DNA from: Streptomyces sp. NBC_01775 | GTDB lineage: Bacteria > Actinomycetota > Actinomycetes > Streptomycetales > Streptomycetaceae | Direction of reading: 5' to 3' | Assembly: GCF_035917675.1 (NCBI RefSeq) | Contig: NZ_CP109104.1 | Location: forward strand, 5,518,001 to 5,582,000 | Length of the DNA stretch: 64,000 bases | Shown: positions 8,466-16,714 of the stretch, in pieces | Layout: the number at the start of each line of letters is the position of its first letter | Numbering within the stretch: position 1 is the stretch's first letter | The notes under the pieces: generated by a model | Database searches by the model: none | What the model was told of the DNA's origin: nothing | Seen by the model: the letters and a program-made list of their open reading frames with translations, nothing else | Made by a program: the position numbers and the translations under genes

Positions 8466-9281
8466 ATGCAACGAATTCGCGTGCTGGTGGTCGACGATCA
8501 CCGAATTTTCGCCGAGTCCTTGGCCGCCGCGCTCGCGGCGGAACAGGACGTCGAAGTGGGCGCCGCGGGGAGCGGCGCCGCGGCGATGCGCCATCTTGAG
8601 CGCGGCGCCGCCGAAGGGCGCCGCTTCGATGTCCTGCTGGTCGACGCCGATCTGGGCGCGCCCCTGCACGCACCGGTCGCTGTCGGCCCGCCGTCCGCCG
8701 GCAGCGTGAACGGTGAGGCGCTGGGCTCCGGCAAGCCGGCCGGCGCGCTGGAGGACGCGGCGCCGGCTGCCGCCGTCGACCCCACCGGGGGCCTGCCCCT
8801 GGTGGCGCGCGTCCGCGCCGACTACCCGCAGGTGCGCACCGTCGTCCTCGCCGAGCGCGACGACCCCCGGCACGCGGCGGCGGCCCTCCAGGCGGGCGCG
8901 GGCGGCTGGGTCGCCAAGGACTGCTCCCTCTCCCGCCTCCTCCAGGTCATCCGCGGGGTCCTCAAGGACGAGACGCATCTGCCGCCCGCGCTGCTGACCG
9001 GCGTGCTCAAGGAGCTGACCGCCACCCGCAAGCACCGCACCGAGAGCGAGCGGCTCGTGGAGTCGCTGACCCCGCGCGAGCGGGAGGTCCTGCGGTGCAT
9101 GGTCGCGGGGCTGGGCCGCAAGGCCGTGGCGGAGCGGCTGTATCTGTCCCCGCACACGGTGCGGACGCATATGCAGAACGTGCTGGGCAAGCTCGGCGTC
9201 CACTCCACGCTGGCCGCCGTCGCGTTAGCCCGCCGTGCGGGGGTGGGCCCCGCCGAGCTGGAGACCGCGGGAGCCCGCTGA
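8466..9281 (+). CDS. LuxR/NarL-family response regulator with a TTA codon
   Basis: 271 aa. The receiver begins at RVLVVDDHRIFAESLAAAL; the phospho-acceptor position is kept (DVLLVDADLG), as is the Lys (GGWVAKD). About 40 residues of Gly/Ala/Pro-rich sequence (near 75-110) are inserted in the receiver. LuxR helix-turn-helix at the C-terminus: LTPREREVLRCMVAGLGRKAVAERL, then HTVRTHMQNVLGKL. Leu254, near the C-terminus, is encoded by TTA (9225-9227), so translation should depend on the bldA tRNA. No kinase is adjacent. ATG chosen at the start of the receiver; upstream TTG/GTG codons are possible. Confidence 0.9.
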   Translation: MQRIRVLVVDDHRIFAESLAAALAAEQDVEVGAAGSGAAAMRHLERGAAEGRRFDVLLVDADLGAPLHAPVAVGPPSAGSVNGEALGSGKPAGALEDAAPAAAVDPTGGLPLVARVRADYPQVRTVVLAERDDPRHAAAALQAGAGGWVAKDCSLSRLLQVIRGVLKDETHLPPALLTGVLKELTATRKHRTESERLVESLTPREREVLRCMVAGLGRKAVAERLYLSPHTVRTHMQNVLGKLGVHSTLAAVALARRAGVGPAELETAGAR

Positions 9282-9318
9282 GTCGGAGCCGGCTGACCTG
9301 ACGGGAGCCGGGAGTCAA

Positions 9319-9389
9319 GTGCCCGTTCCCGTGCCCGCGTCCATGCCCGCGCAGGTGTCCGTGCCCGCGCCGGTGTCCGTGCCCGGTCA
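9319..9389. repeat. Short tandem repeat overlapping the SDR stop codon
   Basis: Degenerate units of 12-18 bp: GTGCCCGTTCCC, GTGCCCGCGTCC, ATGCCCGCGCAGGTGTCC, GTGCCCGCGCCGGTGTCC, then a partial GTGCCCGGTCA. The SDR stop codon (9387-9389, minus strand) lies in the last partial unit. It fills the gap between two convergent genes. Confidence 0.7.
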
Positions 9390-10148
9390 GGAAGACTGCT
9401 TGTAGACGCTCCAGCCGCCGTCCACGACCAGGCTGCTGCCGGTGATGAACGAGGCGTCGTCGGAGAGCAGGAAGGCGACCGTGGCCGCGACCTCGTCGGG
9501 GCGCCCATGCCTGCCGACGACGGTCTCCTGCGCGGTCTGCCTGCGCTCCTCCTCCGGAAGCTCGTCCCAGGCCCGCGTCATGATCGGGCCCGGCAGGACC
9601 GAGTTGACCCGCACGTGCGGGCCGTAGTCGACGGCGAGCTGGCGGCCGAGCCCGGCCAGGCCCGCCTTGGTCGCCGCGTAGGCCGGGCGGCCCGGCAGCC
9701 CGACGAGCGCCTGTACGGAGGAGGTCAGCACGATCGCGCCCTGCTGCTCGCGCAGGTCCGCGATGCAGGCCCGGACTCCGAGGAACGCGCCGGTCAGGTT
9801 GACCCCGAGCTGGGCCTCCCACTCGCCCAGGGTGATCGAGTCGGCGGGGCCGTGGCGGACGAAGGCCGCGTTGCTGACCAGCCCGTCCACAGGTCCGAAG
9901 CCCTCGCGCGCCGTGCGCACGGCGCGCTCCCAGGCGGGCTCGTCGGTGACGTCCCCGAGTACGAAGGCGGCGCGCCCGCCGGACGCGGTGATCTCCCGTG
10001 CCGTGCGGTGGGCTCCCGCCTCCTCGTTGTCGAGGATGACCACCGCGGCTCCCTCGTCCGCCAGCCGGTGTGCGGTGGCGGCGCCTATCCCGGCACCACC
10101 GCCGGTGACGAGGACCGTACGTCCCTCGAAGCGTGCGCCCATGGTCAT
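9387..10148 (-). CDS. SDR-family NAD(P)-dependent oxidoreductase
   Basis: 253 aa classical short-chain dehydrogenase. The cofactor-binding TGGGAGIG is at residues 15-22, the D/N-rich strand is ILDNEEAG, NAA is at 93-95, and the catalytic Ser143/144 (LTSSVQAL), Y157 and K161 (YAATKAGL) are all present. The C-terminal GSSLVVDGGWS matches the family end. An acidic residue after beta-2 (ILDN, D40) suggests NAD preference. The substrate is not predictable. It stands alone, convergent with the LuxR gene, with repeats on both sides. Confidence 0.92.
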   Translation of the reverse strand: MTMGARFEGRTVLVTGGGAGIGAATAHRLADEGAAVVILDNEEAGAHRTAREITASGGRAAFVLGDVTDEPAWERAVRTAREGFGPVDGLVSNAAFVRHGPADSITLGEWEAQLGVNLTGAFLGVRACIADLREQQGAIVLTSSVQALVGLPGRPAYAATKAGLAGLGRQLAVDYGPHVRVNSVLPGPIMTRAWDELPEEERRQTAQETVVGRHGRPDEVAATVAFLLSDDASFITGSSLVVDGGWSVYKQSS

Positions 10149-10198
10149 GCGCGCGATGGTACGGGGGAGACGGGCACGCGGGTAGAGCGCTCGGGACG

Positions 10199-10313
10199 CT
10201 CAGGCCGGGAGGCCGGCGAGGCTCAGGCCGAGGTGTCGGCGAAGCTCAGGCCAGGAAGTCGGCGAATCTCAGGCCGGGGTGTCGGCGAGGCTCAGGTCGG
10301 GATGTTGTCGAAC
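10199..10313. repeat. 23-bp tandem repeat, five units, overlapping the tamR stop
   Basis: CTCAGG begins at 10199, 10222, 10245, 10268 and 10291, exactly 23 bp apart. The consensus is CTCAGGCCGGGGTGTCGGCGA plus two variable bases. The fifth, most diverged unit includes the stop codon and last codons of tamR (10292-10313). No protein is encoded by the rest. Confidence 0.9.
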
Positions 10314-10789
10314 GGCGCCGTCAACTGGCGCAGCAGCGAGGCGAGTTCGCCGCGCTGCAAGGGTGACAGCTCCGCGAGGATCGCCCGCTCCTGGTCGAGC
10401 AGACCGGCCAGCGCGCTGTCTCCTCGGTCGCGGCCCTCCGGGGTGAGCCGGACCAGGACGCCCCGCCGGTCGCTGGGGTCGGGAAGGCGCTCGACCAGGC
10501 CCTTCTTGGCGAGCCGGTCGATGCGGTTGGTCATCGTCCCGGAGGTGACGAGCGTCTGGGTCAGCAACTGCCCGGGGGAGAGCTGGTAGGGCGTACCGGC
10601 CCTGCGCAGCGCGGTCAGCACGTCGAACTCCCACGGCTCCAGGCCGTGCTCGGAGAAGGCGATGCGCCGCGCCCGGTCCAGATGCCGGGCCAGCCTGCTG
10701 ACCCGGCTGAGCACCTCCAGGGGCTCAACGTCGAGGTCAGGGCGCTCGCGGCGCCATGCTGTCACCAAACGGTCGACCTCGTCCTCCAT
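10292..10789 (-). CDS. tamR: MarR-family regulator, TamR type
   Basis: 165 aa with a MarR winged helix-turn-helix (QLLTQTLVTSGTMTNRIDRLAKKGLVERLPDPSDRRGVLVRLTPEGR). It is divergent from a trans-aconitate methyltransferase gene, with an 18-bp palindrome between them. This arrangement and the palindrome match the TamR-tam pair described in S. coelicolor, where TamR responds to trans-aconitate and related acids. ATG at 10789 was chosen; a TACACT box (10797-10802, minus strand) lies 7 nt before it, so the mRNA may be leaderless. Longer upstream starts would run through the operator. Confidence 0.88.
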   Translation of the reverse strand: MEDEVDRLVTAWRRERPDLDVEPLEVLSRVSRLARHLDRARRIAFSEHGLEPWEFDVLTALRRAGTPYQLSPGQLLTQTLVTSGTMTNRIDRLAKKGLVERLPDPSDRRGVLVRLTPEGRDRGDSALAGLLDQERAILAELSPLQRGELASLLRQLTAPFDNIPT

Positions 10790-10822
10790 AGAGATCAGTG
10801 TAGAGGTTGTGTCGACGTGAAG

Positions 10823-10840
10823 TCTCTTGACGTCAAGAGA
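10823..10840. promoter_or_regulatory. 18-bp perfect palindrome, TamR operator
   Basis: TCTCTTGACGTCAAGAGA is identical to its reverse complement. It contains TTGACG on both strands, so the -35 element of tam (TTGACG 10827-10832, 18-bp spacer, CAGGCT 10851-10856) sits inside the operator. Binding there would shut off tam and, by position, probably tamR itself. The tam start codon is only 6-7 nt past the -10, implying a leaderless transcript. Confidence 0.85.
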
Positions 10841-10862
10841 TAACGCCGGGCAGGCTGCTCCC

Positions 10863-11699
10863 ATGTGGGATCCGCAGCAGTACCTCCGTCACGCCGGCCA
10901 TCGCCTGCGCCCTGTCCTCGACCTTCTCGCCCATGTGCCGGACGAGCTGCCCCGGCCGCCGAAAGCCCCTGCCGCCGTGCCCCGTATCGCCGATCTCGGC
11001 TGCGGCCCCGGCGGCCCCAGCGCACCGCTCGCCGTCCGCTGGCCGGACGCGCACATCACCGGTTACGACAACTCCCCCGCCATGCTGGCCGAGGCGCGGC
11101 CCCACGCCCGGGAGGGCGGACCGGCGGGCGAGGGGCGCCTGGACTTCGCCCACGCCGACCTCGCCGGATGGCAGCCGGACCCGGGGGATGGCTTCGGGCT
11201 CCTGTTCTCCAACGCCGCGCTCCAGTGGGTGCCCGGTCACACCGCCGCGTTCCCCGGCTGGATCGACGCGCTGCCCACCGGCGGCGCCCTCGCCTTCCAG
11301 GTCCCCGGCAACTTCGCCTCGCCCAGCCACGCCCTCCTCGCCGAACTGTGCGACACCCCGCGCTGGCGCGACCGCGTCCAGGCCCCGCACCGCACCGGCG
11401 CGGTCCTGGATCCGGCCGGCTACGCGGACGTCCTCCGCCCGCTCGGCCCCCACGGCTGCGACGTCGACACCTGGGAGACCACCTACCTCCATCTGTTCAC
11501 CGGCCCCGCCCCCGTCCTGGACTGGACCAAGGGCACCACGCTGCGCCCCGTACTCGCCCGCCTGGAGGACGACCCCGAGGCCCGCGACGCCTTCCTCGCC
11601 GAGTACGCGGAACTGCTGCGCGACGCGTACCCGCCGGCCGCCGACGGCACGACGGCGTTCCCGTTCCGCCGGGTGTTCGTGGTGGCGGTCAAACGGTGA
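10863..11699 (+). CDS. tam: Trans-aconitate 2-methyltransferase
   Basis: 278 aa. SAM-dependent class I methyltransferase: motif I is IADLGCGPGG (42-51), the acidic residue is GYDNSPAML, and there is LFSNAALQWVPGH and the family-specific N-terminus MWDPQQYLRHAGHR. It methyl-esterifies trans-aconitate, an inhibitor of aconitase formed from cis-aconitate. It is slightly longer than E. coli Tam because of a Pro-rich insertion (about residues 26-40). It has no good ribosome binding site, in line with a leaderless message. A VOC-family gene follows with a GTGA overlap. Confidence 0.9.
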   Translation: MWDPQQYLRHAGHRLRPVLDLLAHVPDELPRPPKAPAAVPRIADLGCGPGGPSAPLAVRWPDAHITGYDNSPAMLAEARPHAREGGPAGEGRLDFAHADLAGWQPDPGDGFGLLFSNAALQWVPGHTAAFPGWIDALPTGGALAFQVPGNFASPSHALLAELCDTPRWRDRVQAPHRTGAVLDPAGYADVLRPLGPHGCDVDTWETTYLHLFTGPAPVLDWTKGTTLRPVLARLEDDPEARDAFLAEYAELLRDAYPPAADGTTAFPFRRVFVVAVKR

Positions 11700-12136
11700 G
11701 CGCGGGAGACGGGGGAGCCGGGGGAGAGCTGAGCGGGCCCGGCGCCATCCCTGGGCCCGGGGGTCCGCCTTTCGTCGCGGGCTTCGACCACGTCCAGCTC
11801 GCCCTCCCGCCCGGCGGCGAGGAGCGGGCGCGGGCCTTCTACGGCGCGGTGCTCGGCATGACCGAGCTGCCCAAACCGCCCGCGCTGGCGGCGCGCGGCG
11901 GCTGCTGGTTCGCGAGCGGTGACGCCGTCCTCCACCTGGGCGTCGAGCAGGATTTCCGCCCCGCCCGGAAGGCTCACCCCGGCCTGCGGGTGGCCCACGG
12001 AGCACTGGACGCCCTGGCCGCCCGCCTCACCGAGGCCGGGGCGCCGGTCCGGTGGGACGAGGCGGTTCCGGATGTACGGCGCTTCCACTCGGCGGACCCC
12101 TTCGGGAACCGGCTGGAGTTCCTGCGGCCTCTATAG
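11696..12136 (+). CDS. VOC (glyoxalase/bleomycin resistance) family protein
   Basis: 146 aa. After a Gly/Pro-rich start of about 27 residues there is one vicinal-oxygen-chelate domain: FDHVQLALPPGGEERARAFY, GMTELPKPP, LHLGVEQDF and FHSADPFGNRLEFLRP. His in FDHV and Glu in LEFL are candidate metal ligands. The reaction is unknown; two such half-modules usually pair. The GTG start overlaps the tam stop, so it is co-regulated by TamR and may act on a related acid or on glyoxal-type products. Confidence 0.85.
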   Translation: MSAGDGGAGGELSGPGAIPGPGGPPFVAGFDHVQLALPPGGEERARAFYGAVLGMTELPKPPALAARGGCWFASGDAVLHLGVEQDFRPARKAHPGLRVAHGALDALAARLTEAGAPVRWDEAVPDVRRFHSADPFGNRLEFLRPL

Positions 12137-12188
12137 GCCATACGGGACCGCTCGGGGGACGGGTCCTGTCGGGGGACGGGGGAAGGGC

Positions 12189-14939
12189 ATGCGAACGGGC
12201 ACGTGGGTACGCGTACCGGTGACCCGAGCCGCGCGGTGGGGCGCGGTGGGAACGGCGGGGGTGGTCGTCGCCCTGGCGATCGCGCTGATCGCCGTCGCCT
12301 GTACGGGCGATCCGGGGACACCGGCCGCGCTGCCGGAGGGAGACCGGCCCGTACGCCCTGTCTCCCTCACCGGGCGAGCGCTGTGGGACTCCCGGGATCT
12401 GGGCCTGGGGAAGGTCGCGGGGGCCGAATTCCGGGGTGGTACGGCACTGGTGCTCGGTTCCGGTGCGGGCCGTGGCCCGGATACCCGGCTGGCGGCGGCC
12501 GACGCCGACACCGGCCGGCCCCGCTGGATGGTGGACGCGGGCATGCCGCTGGTGAGCCGCCGCACCACCCGCTCCGGCCCCGTCACCGACCGCGCGGCCA
12601 CCGGCAAGCCCGTACTCGCCGACGGCGGATACCTCGCGCGGGGCCAGAGCGGCACCGACGGCAAGCCGCTCGTGGTGGACGGCGGCAACGGCGACCCGGG
12701 CAGTGGCTCGAAGGCCGCGGAGGGCTGGAGCGTGCTCGTCCGCTACGTCGTCGAGAAGGCACCCGGCACCGAGAGCGAACACGGCGTCGCGGCGCTCTCC
12801 GGCAAGGACGGCAGCCTGCGCTGGAAGACGAAGCTGCCACTGGGCGGCGAGCTGCGGCTGCTGAGCACCGAGGGCGACACCGCGCTGGCGGCCGTCGCCG
12901 ACCAGCAGGGCGGCCAGGTCACCAGCTACGCGCTCGACACCGCCGACGGCGACGTGCGCTGGCGGCACCATGGCGACATCATCCACAGCCTCGCCGGGGA
13001 CACCGCGCTGGGCGAGCACCCGGGCGAGACCGGCTGGTGGCCAGGGCCGGGCGACAGCAACCGGGACGGCTGGGTCGTCGCGCTCGACGCCGACACGGGC
13101 GAGAAGAGGTGGAGCCTGGAGCACAAGTACCGCGAATCCGTACTGGAAGGCGCGGTTCGCGGCAACGCCGTCGTCCGCACCGAGAACAGCTCCTCGCTCA
13201 GCAAGGCACTCGTCCTGGACACCGCCACCGGGCGCGGGACCCACACGCTCGACGAGGGCTTCCACACCTGTGCCCGGCCGGTGGACGGCCTGCTGGCCTG
13301 CGCGGAGCTGAGCGAACCGCGGCTGGTGACCCTCCGCGCGGGCCGGCGGGACGAGCCGGTCCGCTCGACGCGCGAGATCCTCGACGGCGGCACGCTGTCC
13401 GGGGTGAGGGTCGGCGCCGTGGACGGTGGCCGCGTCTATGTGAGCGGCACCAGCGACGACACCGAGCGGGACGACGAAGCCGAGCGGGACAGGGCCGACG
13501 GCAGCCTCGCCGCCGACGCGCGCCGCGCCGCCGTCGTCGACCGGGCCGGCAACACCCTGCGCGAGGACCTGCCCGGCGAACCGGTCGCCGCCTCGGCGCG
13601 GTACGCGGCGTTCCGGGTCACCGTCCGGCACGGCTCGGGCGCGAGGGCGACGAGCAGCGAGCACGTCGCCGTCCACCGTGCCGCCGACGGGGCCCGGCGC
13701 CCCGCCGGGCCCGGCCCGGAAGGCCCGTCCGAGGCCCGGCCGGTCTCCTACGACCAGCAGCCCTTGTGGTCCGCCGCCGCCGGTCACGGCCGCCTGCCGG
13801 AGACGGACACGCAGTCCGACGCACGTGCCCGGGAGACCGGACTGGAACGGCTCCAGTCCGTCGACCTGGTGGGCGACACCCTCCTGTACGCGGGCCAGAC
13901 CGACGACCACGGCACCCGCTACGTCGGCGTCGACGCCAACACGGGCAAGGTCCGCTGGCGGATCGGGGGCCGGGGCTTCGGCGACGGGGCCCGGCCCGCG
14001 AGCCAGGGCCTGTACCAACTGGCAGGCGCGAAGCGCCGGACGCTGCTCGCCACGTACGAAAGGGAGGCCACCGGGGAGCAGGGCGTGGCGGCCGTCTCCG
14101 TACGCGACGGCAAGGTGCTGTGGAAGCAGCCCGTCACCTACGACAAGGACGAGTACGTCCTCCTGCGCGACGCGGACGCCAAGCGGTTCGTCGTCCGGAC
14201 TTCGGCCTACGGCGCGGGATCGTCGGACGAGGGCCGCACCATGGTCTACGACCTGGCCGGCCACAACCGCCGGGCCCAGGTGAAGAACACCGGCGACGAC
14301 GCGTTCCTGGCGGGCGGCACCCTGCTCACCGAGGTCCCTGCCCGGCCGGGCAGGGCGTGGGCGGACCGGACCAACAGCGACGTGGCCGCCTACGATGCCG
14401 ACTCCGGCAAGCGCAAGTGGCGCCTCCGTGACCGTTACGACGACGCGGCCCTCCTGGCCGTCGGCGGCGAGCGGGCCGCCGTCATCACCCACGAAGGCGG
14501 CGGCGCCGTCCTCGACCCCGTCACCGGCAAGCGGCTGGCCACCACCCGCGCACCCCTCCACCTCTGCACGGGCGAGGCCGATCCGCTCCTGGTCTGCCGG
14601 TCGGGCTCCGGCGACACGGCGGACGGCACCCACCCCGTCACCGTGCGGACGGGGGGCCACGCGGGCTCCCGTACGGCGACCCTGCGCGAACTCCCAGCGC
14701 TCGGCAACCGGAGCGACTACCTCACCCTGGGTGGCCGTTTCTTCGCCGGGACCGGCCCTGCGGGACCCCACTCGCGCGGCGCCTTCACGACGATGGACGA
14801 CCACGGCCGCCGCCCGGCCCGAAGCTCCCTGCCCGGCATGCCTCGCGCCGTCACCGACGACCATGTGGTGCTGGTGAACGGTCAGTTGGGCGAGGGCTCC
14901 CTCCTCGGTGCCCGGATCACCGTCCACCGCCGGAAGTGA
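12189..14939 (+). CDS. Large membrane-anchored PQQ-like beta-propeller protein
   Basis: 916 aa. The N-terminal hydrophobic segment (about residues 16-38) ends in VACTG, a weak lipobox, so it may be a lipoprotein or a signal-anchor protein. Many propeller blades follow: ADTGRPRWM, GKDGSLRWKT, ADGDVRWRHH, ADTGEKRWSL, ANTGKVRWRI, DSGKRKWRL. Two propellers could be accommodated by the length. No enzymatic residues are evident. ATG at 12189 follows GGGGGAAGGG. It overlaps the convergent gene at 14917-15276 by 23 bp. Confidence 0.88.
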   Translation: MRTGTWVRVPVTRAARWGAVGTAGVVVALAIALIAVACTGDPGTPAALPEGDRPVRPVSLTGRALWDSRDLGLGKVAGAEFRGGTALVLGSGAGRGPDTRLAAADADTGRPRWMVDAGMPLVSRRTTRSGPVTDRAATGKPVLADGGYLARGQSGTDGKPLVVDGGNGDPGSGSKAAEGWSVLVRYVVEKAPGTESEHGVAALSGKDGSLRWKTKLPLGGELRLLSTEGDTALAAVADQQGGQVTSYALDTADGDVRWRHHGDIIHSLAGDTALGEHPGETGWWPGPGDSNRDGWVVALDADTGEKRWSLEHKYRESVLEGAVRGNAVVRTENSSSLSKALVLDTATGRGTHTLDEGFHTCARPVDGLLACAELSEPRLVTLRAGRRDEPVRSTREILDGGTLSGVRVGAVDGGRVYVSGTSDDTERDDEAERDRADGSLAADARRAAVVDRAGNTLREDLPGEPVAASARYAAFRVTVRHGSGARATSSEHVAVHRAADGARRPAGPGPEGPSEARPVSYDQQPLWSAAAGHGRLPETDTQSDARARETGLERLQSVDLVGDTLLYAGQTDDHGTRYVGVDANTGKVRWRIGGRGFGDGARPASQGLYQLAGAKRRTLLATYEREATGEQGVAAVSVRDGKVLWKQPVTYDKDEYVLLRDADAKRFVVRTSAYGAGSSDEGRTMVYDLAGHNRRAQVKNTGDDAFLAGGTLLTEVPARPGRAWADRTNSDVAAYDADSGKRKWRLRDRYDDAALLAVGGERAAVITHEGGGAVLDPVTGKRLATTRAPLHLCTGEADPLLVCRSGSGDTADGTHPVTVRTGGHAGSRTATLRELPALGNRSDYLTLGGRFFAGTGPAGPHSRGAFTTMDDHGRRPARSSLPGMPRAVTDDHVVLVNGQLGEGSLLGARITVHRRK

Positions 14940-15276
14940 GCGCTCCTTCCCGCCCTCCCTCCTGTCCCAGCCGTCCACCCCGGCTCTCGGCGACCCGGAC
15001 CGCGTCCCGCAGCGCCGCACACAGCCGGACGGCGAAGGTGTGGACCTGTACGACGCTGTTGTCCGGCCGCTGGGTCAGCGCGGAGCGGGCGACCAGCAGC
15101 AGTTCGGTGGCCTCGTCCAGCTGCCGTTCCTCCAACTGGTCGGCGAGTTCCGAGATGAGACCGTCGCCGTCCGGATCGGCGGACAGATAGCAGGGCTTGC
15201 CCTCGGGCGTACTCCAGGGCAGGAGGCGCAGTTCGGTATTCGACCCGGGGTTGGACGGCGTGGCGCTTGATGGCAT
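14917..15276 (-). CDS. Hypothetical protein, partner of the XRE/DUF397 module
   Basis: 119 aa. ATG with GAGGAG 9 nt upstream. The sequence includes LRLLPWSTPEGKPCYLSADPDGDGLISELADQLEERQLDEATELLLVARSAL-type text; from memory, short proteins of this style occur beside Scr1-type XRE regulators in Streptomyces. The middle looks helical; no known domain is recognised. It lies 9 bp downstream of the 76-aa gene on the same strand and is divergent from the XRE gene. Confidence 0.75.
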   Translation of the reverse strand: MPSSATPSNPGSNTELRLLPWSTPEGKPCYLSADPDGDGLISELADQLEERQLDEATELLLVARSALTQRPDNSVVQVHTFAVRLCAALRDAVRVAESRGGRLGQEGGREGALTSGGGR

Positions 15277-15285
15277 GGGGGCTCC

Positions 15286-15516
15286 TCAACGGTCAGGGGA
15301 CGCAGGCCGGAGATCGCGGACGGACGCCCACCACGGGAGGGAGCCCCGGCTCGGGGACAGGGGCCGCAACAGAGCTCGTACGGAGGGCTGTTGCGCACGC
15401 GTGCTGGTCAGCGTCCCGCTCCCGTCGAGGAGGAGCTGGACGACGCCCGTACGGCGAGCTGCGGAATCGTAGGCGCATACCCCGACCGCGAGCTCTTTCG
15501 CAACACTTGTCGCCAT
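15286..15516 (-). CDS. Small hypothetical protein divergent from the XRE regulator
   Basis: 76 aa. ATG at 15516 has a clear GAGGAG 8 nt upstream; longer versions of the frame are not supported. The product begins MATSVAKELAVGVCAYDSAA and contains RRTGVVQLLLDGSG, similar in layout to short Streptomyces proteins with a beta-rich core that are often found next to XRE/DUF397 pairs (recollection). No catalytic motif. Confidence 0.65.
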   Translation of the reverse strand: MATSVAKELAVGVCAYDSAARRTGVVQLLLDGSGTLTSTRAQQPSVRALLRPLSPSRGSLPWWASVRDLRPASPDR

Positions 15517-15683
15517 AACGGGTGCTCCTCGACCGTACTTCCGTATGAGGCACGCCAGTTGGACTACCGTGCGTGTTCCGGCAACTACGACGATGCACCA
15601 GATCGCGCCACGGAAAGCCGCTGACCAGCGTCGCTTCCCCGCCGAACGGCGCATGTTCAACACCTTCCACGGAGGAGGCCGTG

Positions 15684-16535
15684 ATGCCCGCACGACGACC
15701 CGTCACCGGCAGGAGCCGAGAGCCCCGTAAGCGGTTCGCGGAGGAGTTGCGCGCCAGAAGGGCCGACAACGGCGAGAGCCTGCGCCGCCTGGCCGAGCGG
15801 ATGGGCTGGGACTACTCGCTCTTCGGCAAGATGGAGAGCGGAGTCACCATCGGCAGCCCCGAAGTGGTCCAGGCACTGGACGAGCACTACGGCACGGGCG
15901 ACCTGTTGCTGACGTTGTGGGAGCTGGCGTCAGCCGATACGAGCCAGTTCCGCGAGCAGTACCGGGAATTCATGGGCCTGGAATCCAAGGCCATAAGCAT
16001 CCAAAAGTTCGCACCCAGTGTGGTGCCTGGCCTGCTCCAGACGGAGGCGTACGCGAGGGAGCTGCTGCTCCTGGGCGGTCTGCCTCCTGGGGACGAACTG
16101 GATCAGCAGGTCGCCGCCCGAGTGAGCCGCCGAGGGCTTCTGTCCCGCGAGGGCGCCCCCAATCTGCGTGCCATCCTGGACGAGGCCGTTCTGCATCATG
16201 CACTGCCTGACCACCAGGAATGGCGCGAGCAGCTTACGAATCTCCTCGTGATGGGGGAGCGGCGGAACGTGAACATCCAGGTCCTTCCGTTCGCGGCACA
16301 CCTGCGCGAGATGATGAACACGGAGACGTCATTTCTGGTCTCGCCGGATTGCCATACGGTCGCCTGGGTGGAGACTGGTTACGATGGGCAACTGGTCACG
16401 CACACATCCGGAGTTGACGAGCTCCAGGGCCGTTACGATCGATTGCGCGACTATGCGTTGTCCCCGCGTGAGTCGGCTGAGTTCATCGCGCACATTCTGG
16501 AGGAAGTCCCATGCCCGTCTCCCGAGTCGACCTGA
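15684..16535 (+). CDS. Scr1-type XRE-family regulator (HTH plus DUF5753)
   Basis: 283 aa. N-terminal Cro/C1 helix-turn-helix (KRFAEELRARRADNGESLRR, MGWDYSLFGKMESG, about residues 13-60), then the Scr1/DUF5753 domain: FAPSVVPGLLQTEAYAREL, RRGLL, LDEAVLHHAL, VNIQVLPFAAH and the end of FIAHIL. Members often control a neighbouring DUF397 partner and are related to BldB/WhiJ-type developmental loci. ATG follows GGAGGAGG at 5 nt. The first DUF397 gene starts within its 3' end. Confidence 0.93.
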   Translation: MPARRPVTGRSREPRKRFAEELRARRADNGESLRRLAERMGWDYSLFGKMESGVTIGSPEVVQALDEHYGTGDLLLTLWELASADTSQFREQYREFMGLESKAISIQKFAPSVVPGLLQTEAYARELLLLGGLPPGDELDQQVAARVSRRGLLSREGAPNLRAILDEAVLHHALPDHQEWREQLTNLLVMGERRNVNIQVLPFAAHLREMMNTETSFLVSPDCHTVAWVETGYDGQLVTHTSGVDELQGRYDRLRDYALSPRESAEFIAHILEEVPCPSPEST

Positions 16536-16714
16536 GCGCTGCTAGGTGGCGGAAGTCGAGATACAGCAACCACAACGGCGGTGATTGCGTCGAGGTCGCC
16601 GACAACATCCCCGGTGTGGTCCCGGTCCGGGACAGCAAGGTGTCTGAGGGCCCGGTGCTCGTTTTCGGGGCCGCCGCATGGTCCGGGTTCGTCGCGCAGG
16701 TCGCGAAGCGATGA
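16511..16714 (+). CDS. DUF397 protein (first copy)
   Basis: 67 aa. Typical DUF397 layout: ARWRKSRYSN, GGDCVEVADNIPGVVPVRDSK, GPVLVFGAAAWSGFVAQV. Start ATG lies inside the end of the XRE gene, in another frame. DUF397 proteins act as partners or antagonists of Scr1-type regulators. It overlaps the second copy by ATGA. Confidence 0.92.
   Translation: MPVSRVDLSAARWRKSRYSNHNGGDCVEVADNIPGVVPVRDSKVSEGPVLVFGAAAWSGFVAQVAKR

Noticed and set aside
10199..10313. CRISPR-like or attachment-site repeats
   Set aside because: Units of 23 bp follow each other without spacers, and no cas or integrase genes are present.
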